NCBI RefSeq assembly: GCF_900100885.1
Contig: NZ_LT629692.1
Location: 1 to 64,000, forward strand
Reading direction: 5' to 3'
From: Microbacterium pygmaeum
GTDB taxonomy: Bacteria; Actinomycetota; Actinomycetes; Actinomycetales; Microbacteriaceae
Length of the DNA: 64,000 nucleotides
The notes below the pieces were generated by a model. The model did no database searches. It was not told the DNA's origin and worked only from the letters and a program-made list of their open reading frames with translations. This document shows positions 17,105 to 25,810 of this stretch, one piece after another. The number at the start of each line of letters is the position of its first letter. The first letter of the stretch is position 1. The position numbers were made by a program, and so were the translations under genes.

Positions 17105-17111
17105 TCGTGTC

Positions 17112-18806
17112 ATGTCGGTGGCGTCCCGAACGACGGCACTCGTGCCGCTGAACGGCGTCGCCGCAACGCCGCGACGCCCCCTCAGCACGCGTACGCGATC
17201 GATCTGGCTGCGTCAGCTGACCCTCGCCGCCGTCGTCGTGGTGATCGCCGTCGTGATCGCCGTCATCAGCCCGGTCGCTTTTGCCGAGCCGCTGATGCTG
17301 GTCGGCATCGGCACGCTCATGGCGGTCACCGCCGCCACCCTGTTCATCCCCTGGGGCAGCGCCTCGCCGACGCTCATCGCTGCGGTGCCGTTCGCCGATG
17401 TCATCGGCATCGGCATCATGGCCTTCGGCGGCGACCTGCGGATGAGCTACCTCTGGGTGTTCCCGATCGCCTGGATCGCCGCCCACTACACGCTCGTCTG
17501 GATGATCTCGGCGCTCGGACTGATCGCTGCGATCATGGTCGTGGACGGCATCGTGCACTTCGGCAACAGCGCCAGCGTCGCCCGCTTCGTCATCGTGCTG
17601 CTGTGCCTCACGTTCATCGGGATCACGATCTTCAGCACCGCTCGCCAGACCGGGGCGTTCAAGCGACTGCTGCGTCGCCAGGCCCGGCGGCTGCAGTACA
17701 CGCTCGATCGCGTGTCTGCGCAGGAGCGCCGCGTCACGCAGACCCTCAACGGTCTCGACCTGGCGGTTGCCCGTGTGAACGCCGATGGCGAGCTGCTCTC
17801 GGCCAACGACGCCTTCCTGGCGCTGTACGCCAGGGACCGCGAGGATCCGAACGACCCTGGCCTCGCCGTCGAATACGCCGGCTTCCGTGGCGAGGCCCTC
17901 CGTGATGCGCAGCGTACGATCACCCGCGCCGCACGCGGCGACGTCCTCGACGACGAGCGCGTGTGGCTGTACGACCCGAACGGGCAATGGCACACCCTCG
18001 ACATCACCACCCGGCCGCTCACCGCCGCCGACGGCGAAGAGCAGAGCACACTGATCGTCGCGCAGGATGTCACCGAGCTCATGCGCGCGCAGCGCCGCCG
18101 CGACGACCTGGCGGCCGTGATCTCGCACGAGCTGCGCAACCCGCTGACCGCCATCCTCGGACACGTCGACCTGATTCTCGACGACAACGAGCTCACGCCT
18201 CGAGACCAGGAGCGACTCGAGGTCGTCGAGCGCGCGAGCGAGCGAATGAACCAGATGATCTCGTCGATCCTGACCTCGCCCCCCGAGCGTGAAGAAGACC
18301 CCGAGCCGCCGCGCGAAGTGGTCGACGTGCGACCGCTGCTGGAGGCATCCGTCGAATCCTTTCTTCCCGCCGCAGCGGCACGCGGGGTGCGTCTGGACAT
18401 CGACGCCCCGTCGCCGGTCGTCTTCGAAGCGGACGCGTTCCGCCTGCGTCAGGTGCTGGACAACCTGGTCAGCAACGCGATCAAGTACACGCCCCGTGAG
18501 GGAAGCGTCGTCGTCGGCGGTCGCATGGTCGGGGAGTTCGCCGAGCTCACCATCGTCGACACCGGCATGGGGATGTCCGAGGACGACCTCGACCACGTCT
18601 TCGACGACTACTTCCGCGCCGAGTCGGCTCGCGAGAGCGGCATCCCGGGCACCGGCCTCGGCATGGGGATCGTGCGCGATATCGTCGAGTCGCACTGCGG
18701 GACGATCGATCTGACCAGCACGCTGGGCGAGGGGACGACGGTGACCGCGAGGATCCCCCTCGACCGCGCCGAGGCAGAGCGGGTCGGAGCTGGGGAGCGA
18801 GCATGA
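17112..18806 (+). CDS. Membrane sensor histidine kinase with PAS-like domain
   Basis: A 564-residue kinase. About five to six hydrophobic helices (residues 33-180) form the sensor region, followed by a short coiled linker, a PAS-like domain (about 210-325; LAVARVNADGELLSANDAF), a HisKA domain with phospho-acceptor His339 (VISHELRNPLTAILG) and an HATPase domain: N-box LDNLVSNAIKYT (Asn455), G1 VDTGMGMS (Asp483) and G2 GTGLGMGI. All catalytic motifs look intact. Several more upstream in-frame starts exist, but ATG 17112 has a TAAGAT box 7 bases before it. No response regulator gene is adjacent; instead a membrane protein with a degenerate GGDEF domain follows 13 bases later. Phosphotransfer partner unknown. 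Confidence 0.9.
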   Translation: MSVASRTTALVPLNGVAATPRRPLSTRTRSIWLRQLTLAAVVVVIAVVIAVISPVAFAEPLMLVGIGTLMAVTAATLFIPWGSASPTLIAAVPFADVIGIGIMAFGGDLRMSYLWVFPIAWIAAHYTLVWMISALGLIAAIMVVDGIVHFGNSASVARFVIVLLCLTFIGITIFSTARQTGAFKRLLRRQARRLQYTLDRVSAQERRVTQTLNGLDLAVARVNADGELLSANDAFLALYARDREDPNDPGLAVEYAGFRGEALRDAQRTITRAARGDVLDDERVWLYDPNGQWHTLDITTRPLTAADGEEQSTLIVAQDVTELMRAQRRRDDLAAVISHELRNPLTAILGHVDLILDDNELTPRDQERLEVVERASERMNQMISSILTSPPEREEDPEPPREVVDVRPLLEASVESFLPAAAARGVRLDIDAPSPVVFEADAFRLRQVLDNLVSNAIKYTPREGSVVVGGRMVGEFAELTIVDTGMGMSEDDLDHVFDDYFRAESARESGIPGTGLGMGIVRDIVESHCGTIDLTSTLGEGTTVTARIPLDRAEAERVGAGERA

Positions 18807-18819
18807 ACGGGGGGCGATC

Positions 18820-19947
18820 GTGCAACAGGTCGAATTGAACTTGCAGACCGCGGTGCTGGCGACACTGGCGACGGTGATGATGATCGGGCTGGGATTCCTG
18901 CGTCATCCTTCGCGTGCGACGCGCCTGTGGGCCCTGGCGTTCCTTCTCGCGATGCTCGCGACGTTCGGTCAGATCGCCGCCACCGTCTCGGAGATGGAGC
19001 TGGTCCGCGTGGCCTGCGTGGGGGTCATCCTCGCCGGGCCGCCGCTGATCTGGTCGGGCGTCCGGGCCGCGTTCGGCAAGTCCTCCATGGCCTGGATCGG
19101 GCTCGTGCTGGGGGCTTCCTCCGCGGTGCTGCTCGTGGCACTGGCCGGCAGCGACGGTTACATCCTCGGCTTCCGGCTCGCCTTCGCCGCCTCCGCAGTC
19201 TTCGCCGCGCTCACGGCGGCCGAACTGATCGGCTCTCCCCAGCGCGGGCTCGGCATGCTGTTGCCGCTGACGATCATCTCGGTGATCTTCCCGATGCTGG
19301 CACTTGCGAACATCGTGATCGCCCTCCGGGCCGTCGTCGAGGGCGCTGACGACCTCACAGCGACGCAGACGGTGAACGTGCTGGGGATGCCCGTCTACCT
19401 GGTGTGCGCGATCGTCTCGCTGCTCTACCTCGCCTCGGCTGCCGAGTCCGACGACGGGAAGCGGGGCGCACGCCGCCTCCCCCGGCTCACCCTCGCCGAC
19501 CGCCTGACGCGCGCCCAGGCGCGCAACGAGGCGACCTGGTCGCTCCTGTACATCAACCTCGACGACGTCGTCGACATCCGTCTCGCCGTCGGCGACGCCG
19601 CGTTCGAGCAGGTGATCCAGCGATTCACCTCTGATGTGCGCTCGGCGTTCCCGACGGAGGCGGACATCGAGTTCCGTTCGGACACGACCGCACTCGTCCT
19701 GCTGACCCGGCCGGAAGCCACGATCCGGGCGAACGTCCGGTCGATGCTGAACGCCATCTCGTCGATGGACGCGGAGCAGCCGCTCAGCGTGCAGTTGGCC
19801 GCCAGCGTCGGGTGGGTCACGACGGCGACATCCGGCTACGACCTGGACGAGCTCGTCCGGGTGGCATCCGCCGCCGCGGTGGATGCGCGCCTCGCCGGTG
19901 GCGACCGTTGGGTGCGCGTCGGGGATGCGACTCGCGCCGTCCGCTGA
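18820..19947 (+). CDS. Membrane protein with degenerate GGDEF domain
   Basis: A 375-residue protein. Its N-terminal 210 residues hold about six to seven membrane helices (MASE-like sensor, unclassified). The C-terminal 155 residues resemble a diguanylate cyclase: LLYINLDDVVDIRLAVGDAAFEQVIQRF matches the conserved LxxIDLDxFxxIN and GDxxL motifs. The catalytic GGDEF loop is replaced by FRSDTT, so cyclic-di-GMP synthesis is unlikely. GTG 18820 has a GGGGGG Shine-Dalgarno 5 bases upstream and lies 13 bases after the kinase stop, so the two are co-transcribed. It may be a receptor or scaffold for the kinase (inference). Confidence 0.78.
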   Translation: MQQVELNLQTAVLATLATVMMIGLGFLRHPSRATRLWALAFLLAMLATFGQIAATVSEMELVRVACVGVILAGPPLIWSGVRAAFGKSSMAWIGLVLGASSAVLLVALAGSDGYILGFRLAFAASAVFAALTAAELIGSPQRGLGMLLPLTIISVIFPMLALANIVIALRAVVEGADDLTATQTVNVLGMPVYLVCAIVSLLYLASAAESDDGKRGARRLPRLTLADRLTRAQARNEATWSLLYINLDDVVDIRLAVGDAAFEQVIQRFTSDVRSAFPTEADIEFRSDTTALVLLTRPEATIRANVRSMLNAISSMDAEQPLSVQLAASVGWVTTATSGYDLDELVRVASAAAVDARLAGGDRWVRVGDATRAVR

Positions 19948-19967
19948 GCGGCACAGGAGCGTGCCGC
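19948..19967. terminator. Hairpin between convergent genes
   Basis: GCGGCAC and GTGCCGC arms (19948-19954, 19961-19967) around a 6-base loop directly follow the stop codon at 19945-19947. It lies between convergent genes and could serve both directions. Confidence 0.45.
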
Positions 19968-19975
19968 GATGACGC

Positions 19976-20710
19976 TCAGGCCGCGCCGACCGCCTGGGAT
20001 GAGGCATCCGCCTCGGAAGACTGCATCTTGGACACCGGCGGGTCGGCCAGGCGCGTCGTCACGAGGATGGGCAGATGATCGCTGCGCCCCTGCGGGAGCG
20101 TGCGGACGCGGTCGATCGTGAACCCCACGGACGTCGCGAAGTCGTAGTGACCGCGGAAGAAGCGGTACCGCGTGTACGTACGCGCGTCGCTGAGGTTCAG
20201 CTCGTACCCGTGCTCACGGATCTGCTGACCCAGGTTCTCCTTGAAGACCGGATAGTTGTAGTCGCCGACCATCAGGAGCGGGAGTCCCTCACCGAGCTGC
20301 TGCAGCTCGGTCAGTGCGGTGCGGATCTGATGCCGCCGGAGCGAGTTGAGCGCCGTCAGGGGCGCGGCGTGGAACGAGGCGACGATGACGTCGCGGTTCT
20401 CATCGATGTCATGCAGGCGGACGCCCAGCATCCGCTCCTCCGCGGGCTTGAGCACACGATCGTGCAGCGACTTCTTCAGTGCCATCGAGCGGACCTCGAC
20501 GGCGGTGTACGTGTTCGCCCGGTAGTAGACGGCCAGCCCCAGGCGATTGCGCGAGGTCGCGTCGGCCAGACGCAGACCGCCGATCTCCTCAGGGATGTCG
20601 GTGGTGTCGCATTCCTGCAGACACAGCACGTCTGCCGCGTGACGCTCGACGAGGCCGCGCAGCTCGCCGACGGCGCGGTGCTTGCGGAGGTTGTACGAGA
20701 TGACCTTCAT
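19976..20710 (-). CDS. Endonuclease/exonuclease/phosphatase family hydrolase
   Basis: A 244-residue cytosolic protein of the EEP (DNase I-like) superfamily, which cleaves phosphodiester or phosphomonoester bonds with divalent metal. Recognised motifs are SYNLRKHR (Asn7), LQECD (metal-binding Glu33), SFHAAPLTALN, the catalytic GDYNYP and the final SDHLP. Substrate cannot be told; bacterial members act on nucleic acid, lipids or inositol phosphates. The ATG is preceded by GGAG and by TAGGCT 9 bases upstream. It lies 100 bases after truA on the same strand. Confidence 0.85.
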   Translation of the reverse strand: MKVISYNLRKHRAVGELRGLVERHAADVLCLQECDTTDIPEEIGGLRLADATSRNRLGLAVYYRANTYTAVEVRSMALKKSLHDRVLKPAEERMLGVRLHDIDENRDVIVASFHAAPLTALNSLRRHQIRTALTELQQLGEGLPLLMVGDYNYPVFKENLGQQIREHGYELNLSDARTYTRYRFFRGHYDFATSVGFTIDRVRTLPQGRSDHLPILVTTRLADPPVSKMQSSEADASSQAVGAA

Positions 20711-20810
20711 AGCCGCTCCAGCCTAGGCCTGCCCGGTTGCGCAGTGGTGGCGCCTTGACAATCGCTGGAGAACCTTTCAGGAACGGGATGCCGCGTCCCG
20801 GCCGCCCCGA

Positions 20811-21644
20811 TCAGTCCAGCGTGCGCCGGCCGCGCGTCTGTTCGGCGCGGGTCGCCAGCAGCTCGTCGGCGGGGTAGCCGACCTGGGTCAGCGTCAGACC
20901 GCGCGCGGCCAAGACGGTGAACTCGCTGGTGCGCAGGCCTCCGTCGCGGATCGTCGCGAGGTCGGCGATATCGAGCCTCCCCTGGCCCACCGCGACGCAG
21001 GCGCCCACGAGCGCGCGCACCATGCTGTGGCAGAACGCATCGGCCTTGACGTTGGCGATGAGGACGCCGTCGGAGTCGCGCCGCCAGTCGTACTCCAGCA
21101 GCGTGCGGATCGTCGTACCCTCCTCGCGCGGCTTGCAGTATGCGGCGAAGTCGTGCAACCCGATGAGCGACCGGGCCGCGGCATCCATCGCCTCGGTGTT
21201 CAGCGGACCGCGCACGGTCGTCGTCCGGTGCCGTTCCATCGGGTCGTACGCACCGTCGGCGATCCGGTACTCGTAGCGTCGCCACACCGCGGCGAAGCGT
21301 GCATCGAATCCCTCGGGAGCGATCGCTGCACGGGTCACGTCGACGTCGGCGTAGGCGCCGACCACGCCACGGATGCGGGCGGCGAGCGCCGCGACCGGAT
21401 CATCCTGCCGCCTGCGCTGCCCGCTCAGGCGCTTCTGCTGCTCCTCGTCGAGATCGACGTGGGCGACTTGCCCGCTCGCGTGCACGCCGGAGTCGGTTCG
21501 GCCGGCCACCACGAGGCGGGGATCCCCGCCCAGGACGCGGGCGATCGCACCCTCCAGCGTGCCCTGAACGGTGCGCAGCCCCGGCTGCTTGGCCCAGCCC
21601 CGGAAGTGCGTGCCGTCGTAGGCGATATCGAGCCGGATGCGCAC
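20811..21644 (-). CDS. truA: tRNA pseudouridine(38-40) synthase
   Basis: A 277-residue enzyme that converts uridines 38 to 40 in the anticodon arm to pseudouridine. The N-terminal MRIRLDIAYDGTHFRGW and the active-site motif GRTDSGVHASGQV with catalytic Asp51 are clear, as is the C-terminal FCHSMVRALVGAC. In many genomes truA follows rplQ; here it lies about 10 kb away. GTG 21644 has TAGGCT 6 bases upstream and no Shine-Dalgarno, so it is probably leaderless. Confidence 0.95.
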   Translation of the reverse strand: MRIRLDIAYDGTHFRGWAKQPGLRTVQGTLEGAIARVLGGDPRLVVAGRTDSGVHASGQVAHVDLDEEQQKRLSGQRRRQDDPVAALAARIRGVVGAYADVDVTRAAIAPEGFDARFAAVWRRYEYRIADGAYDPMERHRTTTVRGPLNTEAMDAAARSLIGLHDFAAYCKPREEGTTIRTLLEYDWRRDSDGVLIANVKADAFCHSMVRALVGACVAVGQGRLDIADLATIRDGGLRTSEFTVLAARGLTLTQVGYPADELLATRAEQTRGRRTLD

Positions 21645-21650
21645 GCGCTC

Positions 21651-21656
21651 AGCCTA
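21651..21656 (-). promoter_or_regulatory. -10-like hexamer for leaderless truA
   Basis: On the minus strand TAGGCT ends 6 bases before the truA GTG. Confidence 0.45.
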
Positions 21657-21848
21657 CCCAGCGCGACGGTTCCGACCCGTACCACCCGCGCTTGCGCCCT
21701 GCGCGCCACGCAGCACGCACATCGCGCCGTCTGATGTGCCGCGACACGAAGTGGAAACCCGCCTCTGCCAGGATGCGCAAAGGAGCGCCCGCGTCGTCCA
21801 TCATCGCTCCGAGCTGTCACCCGTCCAGCCCGTCTCGAAAGGCACGCC

Positions 21849-23246
21849 ATCTCTCTCTCCGGCATCCGTGGAAAATTCTTCGACTTCACCGACGACCCGT
21901 GGAAGCACGTCGGCAACGAGCAGGAGGCCGCGCGCTTCCTCCCCGATGGGCTTCTCGTCATCGAGGACGGGATCATCGTCGCGTTCGGCCCGTTCGCCGA
22001 CATCGCAGGCGATCATCCCGACCTCGAGATCACGGTCATCGACGACCGGATCATCACGCCCGGTTTCATCGACGGTCACGTGCATGTCCCGCAGACGCGC
22101 GTCCTCGGTGCCTTCGGGCAGCAGCTGCTGCCATGGCTGAACGACACCGTATTCCCGGAGGAGGCGCGCTACAGCGATCACGCGTACGCGCGCGAGGGCT
22201 CGGAGCGCTTCTTCGAGAATGTGCTCGCCGGCGGAACGACGACGGTGCAGGCGTTCACGACGACCTCGCCCGTTGCCACCGAGGAGTTCTTCGAAGCCGC
22301 ATCGCGCCGCAACATGCTGGTCATCGGCGGCGTGACCGGCATCGACCAGTTCGCGCCGGAGACCTCGACCAGCTCCCCTGAGCAGTTCTACGCGGACAGC
22401 AAGGCCATGATCGAGAAGTACCACGGCAAGGGGCGCAACCGGTATGCGATCACTCCCCGGTTCGCCCTGGGCGCCACTCCCGAGCTGCTGCTCGCGTGCC
22501 AGCGCCTCAAGCAGGAGCATCCGGACGCGTGGGTCAACACACACATCTCGGAGAATCCGCTCGAGATCACCAACGTGCTCCGCGCGCACCCGGACTGCAC
22601 CGACTACCTCGGCGTCTACGAGAAGTACGGCCTCGTCGGACCCAAGTTCTCGGGCGGTCACGCGATCTGGCTCTCGGACAACGAGTTCGGCCGGATGTCC
22701 GACAGCGGCGCCGCGGTCGTCTTCTGCCCCTGCTCGAACCTGTTCCTGGGCAGCGGGATCTTCCGGCTCGGCAAGGCGACCGACCCGGACCGTCGCGTCA
22801 AGATGTCGTTCGGCACCGACATGGGCGGCGGTAACCGCTTCAGCATGATCAATGTGCTCGACGAGGCATACAAGGTCGGGATGCTGGGGAACACGCTCCT
22901 CGACGGCAGCACGAACCGCATCACGCAGGACCTCGCGCAGTCCGAGCGCAGCAAGCTCTCGCCGTACCGCGCCTTCTGGTCGGTGACGCTCGGCGGCGCC
23001 GAAGGCCTGTACATCGATGACGAGGTCGGCAGTTTCGAGGTCGGGAAGGCGGCGGACTTCGTCGCCCTGGACTGGAACGCCGGCCCCACCGCGATGCCCT
23101 GGCACGAGTCGCTGTTCGTCGACGAGGCGGGCCCGACGACCATGGAGGAGGCCGCACACGTGCTGTTCTCCATCATGATGGTCGGCGACGACCGCAACGT
23201 GGACGAGACCTGGGTCGCCGGCGTCCGCCTCTACAAGAAGGACTGA
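21849..23246 (+). CDS. guaD: Guanine deaminase, non-canonical start
   Basis: An amidohydrolase that converts guanine to xanthine and ammonia in purine salvage. Motifs: metal-binding HxH in GFIDGHVHVPQ (His77, His79), VNTHISENPLEI, SGGHAIWLSDNEF, FCPCSNLFLGSG and SFGTDMGGGNRFSM. The coding signal clearly begins with SLSGIRGKFFDF at 21852, but no ATG, GTG or TTG exists in frame between the upstream stop (21732) and GTG 22080, which would delete the first metal His. An ATC at 21849 with AAAGG 6 bases upstream is the best-placed start, giving 465 residues. Either a rare start codon or a base error is involved. The next gene begins 2 bases after the stop. Confidence 0.85.
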   Translation: MSLSGIRGKFFDFTDDPWKHVGNEQEAARFLPDGLLVIEDGIIVAFGPFADIAGDHPDLEITVIDDRIITPGFIDGHVHVPQTRVLGAFGQQLLPWLNDTVFPEEARYSDHAYAREGSERFFENVLAGGTTTVQAFTTTSPVATEEFFEAASRRNMLVIGGVTGIDQFAPETSTSSPEQFYADSKAMIEKYHGKGRNRYAITPRFALGATPELLLACQRLKQEHPDAWVNTHISENPLEITNVLRAHPDCTDYLGVYEKYGLVGPKFSGGHAIWLSDNEFGRMSDSGAAVVFCPCSNLFLGSGIFRLGKATDPDRRVKMSFGTDMGGGNRFSMINVLDEAYKVGMLGNTLLDGSTNRITQDLAQSERSKLSPYRAFWSVTLGGAEGLYIDDEVGSFEVGKAADFVALDWNAGPTAMPWHESLFVDEAGPTTMEEAAHVLFSIMMVGDDRNVDETWVAGVRLYKKD

Positions 23247-23248
23247 GC

Positions 23249-24211
23249 GTGGAGAGCCTCGCCGTCGTCGACGACGCGCCCGTCTCGCTGGTCGTGCACC
23301 GTCGGGTCGCCGATCATGACGCGGCCGCGTTCCAGCGCTGGGTGGAATCCTCCGGCAAGGCTCTGACCGCGGTGCCCGGATACCTCGGCAGCACCGTCAT
23401 CGCGCCATCCGAAGAGCGGGCTGATTGGACGCTGGTGCAGCGGTTCAGCAACGCCGCGGCTGCCCGCTCGTGGCTGGCCAGCCCTGCCAGGCACGCGAGC
23501 CACGCGCAGATCGACGAGCTCGAGATCATCGACGAGGACATCGCGATGTTCCGCGAGGACCCGACGCACGCCGATGACGGGGTCTCGGTGATCCTCACCT
23601 CGACGGTGCCCGACGCGCTGGAGGACGAGTTCCTGTCCTGGCAGGCGCGCATCTCCGAGGCCGAGGCACGGTTCCGCGGGTTCCGCGGGCACCGGGTGCA
23701 GCGTCCGGTGGCCGGCATCCAGCCGCAGTGGGTCGTGCTGGTCACCTTCGACACCGACGAGAACCTGTCCACCTGGATCGAGTCGGACGAACGCGCGCGC
23801 CTGCTGGGCGAAGGCGGGCGCTTCAACGCCGACCTCACCGTGAAGAAGACGAGCGTGGGCTTCGGGTTCTGGAACGCCCGCGCCGAGACGGTGCGCGAGT
23901 CGGTCATGAAGAACAACCTGCTCGTGCTCATGGCCCTGTACCCGATCGTCTTCGGGTGGGGGTACTTCGTCAGCACGCCGCTGTTCGAAGGTCCGCACGC
24001 GATCCCGTTCTGGTTGTCGCTGTTCGTCGGCAACTTCGTGAGCACCCAGTTGCTGGGCTGGTTCGTGATGCCGTGGGTGTTCAAGCGCTTCGCGTGGTGG
24101 CTGGCCCCCAAGCCCGGCTGGCGTGCGCAGGTGCTCGGCTTCGGCATCCTGCTCGTCGTCTATGCGGCCTCGATGGCGTGCTACGCCTGGCTGCTGTCGC
24201 TGGTGGCCTGA
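23249..24211 (+). CDS. Tandem antibiotic-biosynthesis-monooxygenase (ABM)-like protein with membrane tail
   Basis: A 320-residue protein. Residues 12-95 and about 110-210 each resemble the ABM ferredoxin-like fold (VSLVVHRRVADHDAAAFQRW; VSVILTSTVPDALEDEFLSW). The last 100 residues form three hydrophobic helices with FWLSLFVGNFVSTQLLGWFV and WRAQVLGFGILLVVYAASM. Related actinobacterial proteins are annotated as ABM family; no catalytic role is established for this architecture. GTG 23249 lies 2 bases after the guaD stop with AAGGA overlapping it, so it is translationally coupled to guanine deaminase. Confidence 0.75.
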   Translation: MESLAVVDDAPVSLVVHRRVADHDAAAFQRWVESSGKALTAVPGYLGSTVIAPSEERADWTLVQRFSNAAAARSWLASPARHASHAQIDELEIIDEDIAMFREDPTHADDGVSVILTSTVPDALEDEFLSWQARISEAEARFRGFRGHRVQRPVAGIQPQWVVLVTFDTDENLSTWIESDERARLLGEGGRFNADLTVKKTSVGFGFWNARAETVRESVMKNNLLVLMALYPIVFGWGYFVSTPLFEGPHAIPFWLSLFVGNFVSTQLLGWFVMPWVFKRFAWWLAPKPGWRAQVLGFGILLVVYAASMACYAWLLSLVA

Positions 24212-24382
24212 GCCGCGCGCTGCCGCGCGCGCCGCGCCAGCGGCGCCGCGCGCTCACACGCACTCGCGGCGAGCCGAGAGATCGCGTGCGAACCGATACA
24301 TTCCGCGTACCCGAATCGCCTCAGGTCGCACAAGACGACGCGGCTCGGCACGGCGGGCCACCCCGAGGACGGCCGGCGCGGC

Positions 24383-25810
24383 TCACCCGAAGACGTTGCG
24401 CCCCGACACGAGATCCTCGCCGGCAGCGGCGAGCGCCGACCGCGCCAGGCGCACCCGGTTCTCGTTCTCGCGCACGATCTCGCGCGCCAGCACCGGGTGC
24501 GCGCGAACGACGTCATCCAGCAGCTGCACGGGGATCGCGATCACCTCGAGCTCGGTCAGGGCGACCGCCCGCGAGATCGTCTGCGTGCGCGTGAGTGCCG
24601 TGAGCCCGACCGCATCATGCCGGCCGAGCTCGGTGACCTGGATGAACGCGGTCTCGGTCGGCACCCCGAGGATCACCCGGCCGGACAGGATGTACCGGGT
24701 CGCCGTCGGCACCATGCCGGGCCGCAGCAGCACCTCACCCTGGCAGTAGCGCTCGAGGCGGGCCGCGGCGGCCAGCGCTTCGGCGTCGGCTCCGCGCAAA
24801 CTCAGGATCGGTGCGATCTGGTGCAGCGCATCCTGCAGGCGCGCCGGGGTGTTCCAGTCGTCGGTGAGGTCGTTGTCCAGGTGCAGGTCGACCCGCCGGG
24901 CGGCGTACCAGAGCCGGGTCGAGAACGCGTCGATGACGGCGCCCGCATCCCCGGGTGACTGCAGGGGGATCGCGACGCTGTAGTTCGCCCCCGACAGGGT
25001 CGCCACGCTCGGTTCGCTGTCGGCGGAGATCAGTGGGATGTCGCGGGCGACGTCCACCAGGAGCGCCCGCACCCGCGCCGGCGGGTCGTCGGTGGCGAAG
25101 GCGAAGTCGCGGGTGACCGCGAACGGGGTGGGACTGCGGGAGAGGTTCGTGAACTTGCCCTCGGCCAGCTCGGCGGTGGGCATCACGACGATCCCGTTGC
25201 CGGTGTCCAGGTGCACGGCGCGCCAGTTCACCTCGATGATCTGCCCCGTGGTCTCGCCGGTCTCGATCCAGTCTCCGAGCTGGAACGGCGACTCGAAGAT
25301 GAGGAAGAGGCCCGAGACGATGGATCCGACCGCGTTCTGCAGCGCGAGGCCCACCACGATCGAGGTGACCCCGAGGGCGGCGAAGATACCGGCGACATCG
25401 GCGCCCCACACCCACCAGAACAGGAGCGCGATGCCCACGAGGATGAACACGAACCGGATCAGGTCGCTGAAGATCGTCGGGAACCGGTCGCGCCACGACC
25501 CCTTCTCCGCCCGGTGGAACACCAGGTGGTTGATCGCGTTGATCGTCACCAGGATCACCAGCAGGCCGAACACCGTCGTGACGACCTTGGGCCAGGTGCC
25601 TTCGCCCTCCCACGCGCCCGGCTGGCTGATCAGCACCAGGATGCCGGCGACCGGCACCAGGTAGTTGCGGATCATCAGCACGATCGGCGCCGCGCGCGAT
25701 CCGCGCCGGGCCATCGCGTTGTGCATCTCGGTCAGGCCGATGAGCACGAGCGGCAGGCCGACCGAGACGATGACGGCGGGCCAGAACCAGGGCTGCGAGA
25801 CGATGTCCAT
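24383..25810 (-). CDS. MscS-type channel with C-terminal cyclic-nucleotide-binding-like domain
   Basis: A 475-residue protein. Four N-terminal helices (8-28, 45-62, 76-97, 113-136) lead to the MscS pore helix (VAGIFAALGVTSIVVGLALQ), the beta domain (FESPFQLGDWIETGETTG) and a C-terminal domain (about 345-460) resembling a cNMP-binding fold (YCQGEVLLRPGMVPTATRYI). This matches the bCNG class of MscS relatives. The phosphate-binding cassette reads DAVGLTAL...TISRAVALTE, without the usual GE and R-S/T-A contacts, so cNMP binding is doubtful. ATG 25810 overlaps the stop of the upstream cyclase-like gene by one base (TGATG), so the two are coupled. The frame is open to 26005 but that part overlaps the upstream gene. 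Confidence 0.87.
   Translation of the reverse strand: MDIVSQPWFWPAVIVSVGLPLVLIGLTEMHNAMARRGSRAAPIVLMIRNYLVPVAGILVLISQPGAWEGEGTWPKVVTTVFGLLVILVTINAINHLVFHRAEKGSWRDRFPTIFSDLIRFVFILVGIALLFWWVWGADVAGIFAALGVTSIVVGLALQNAVGSIVSGLFLIFESPFQLGDWIETGETTGQIIEVNWRAVHLDTGNGIVVMPTAELAEGKFTNLSRSPTPFAVTRDFAFATDDPPARVRALLVDVARDIPLISADSEPSVATLSGANYSVAIPLQSPGDAGAVIDAFSTRLWYAARRVDLHLDNDLTDDWNTPARLQDALHQIAPILSLRGADAEALAAAARLERYCQGEVLLRPGMVPTATRYILSGRVILGVPTETAFIQVTELGRHDAVGLTALTRTQTISRAVALTELEVIAIPVQLLDDVVRAHPVLAREIVRENENRVRLARSALAAAGEDLVSGRNVFG

Noticed and set aside
16764..17111. Longer N-terminus for the histidine kinase
   Set aside because: It would overlap the lipoprotein coding region in antisense and has no domain; the leaderless ATG 17112 is better.
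16086..18695. An 869-codon minus-strand frame opposite the histidine kinase
   Set aside because: It is the antisense shadow of lepB, the lipoprotein frame and the kinase; composition is Asp/Arg/Gly-biased.
22080..23246. Guanine deaminase starting at GTG 22080
   Set aside because: It would remove 77 conserved residues including one metal ligand.
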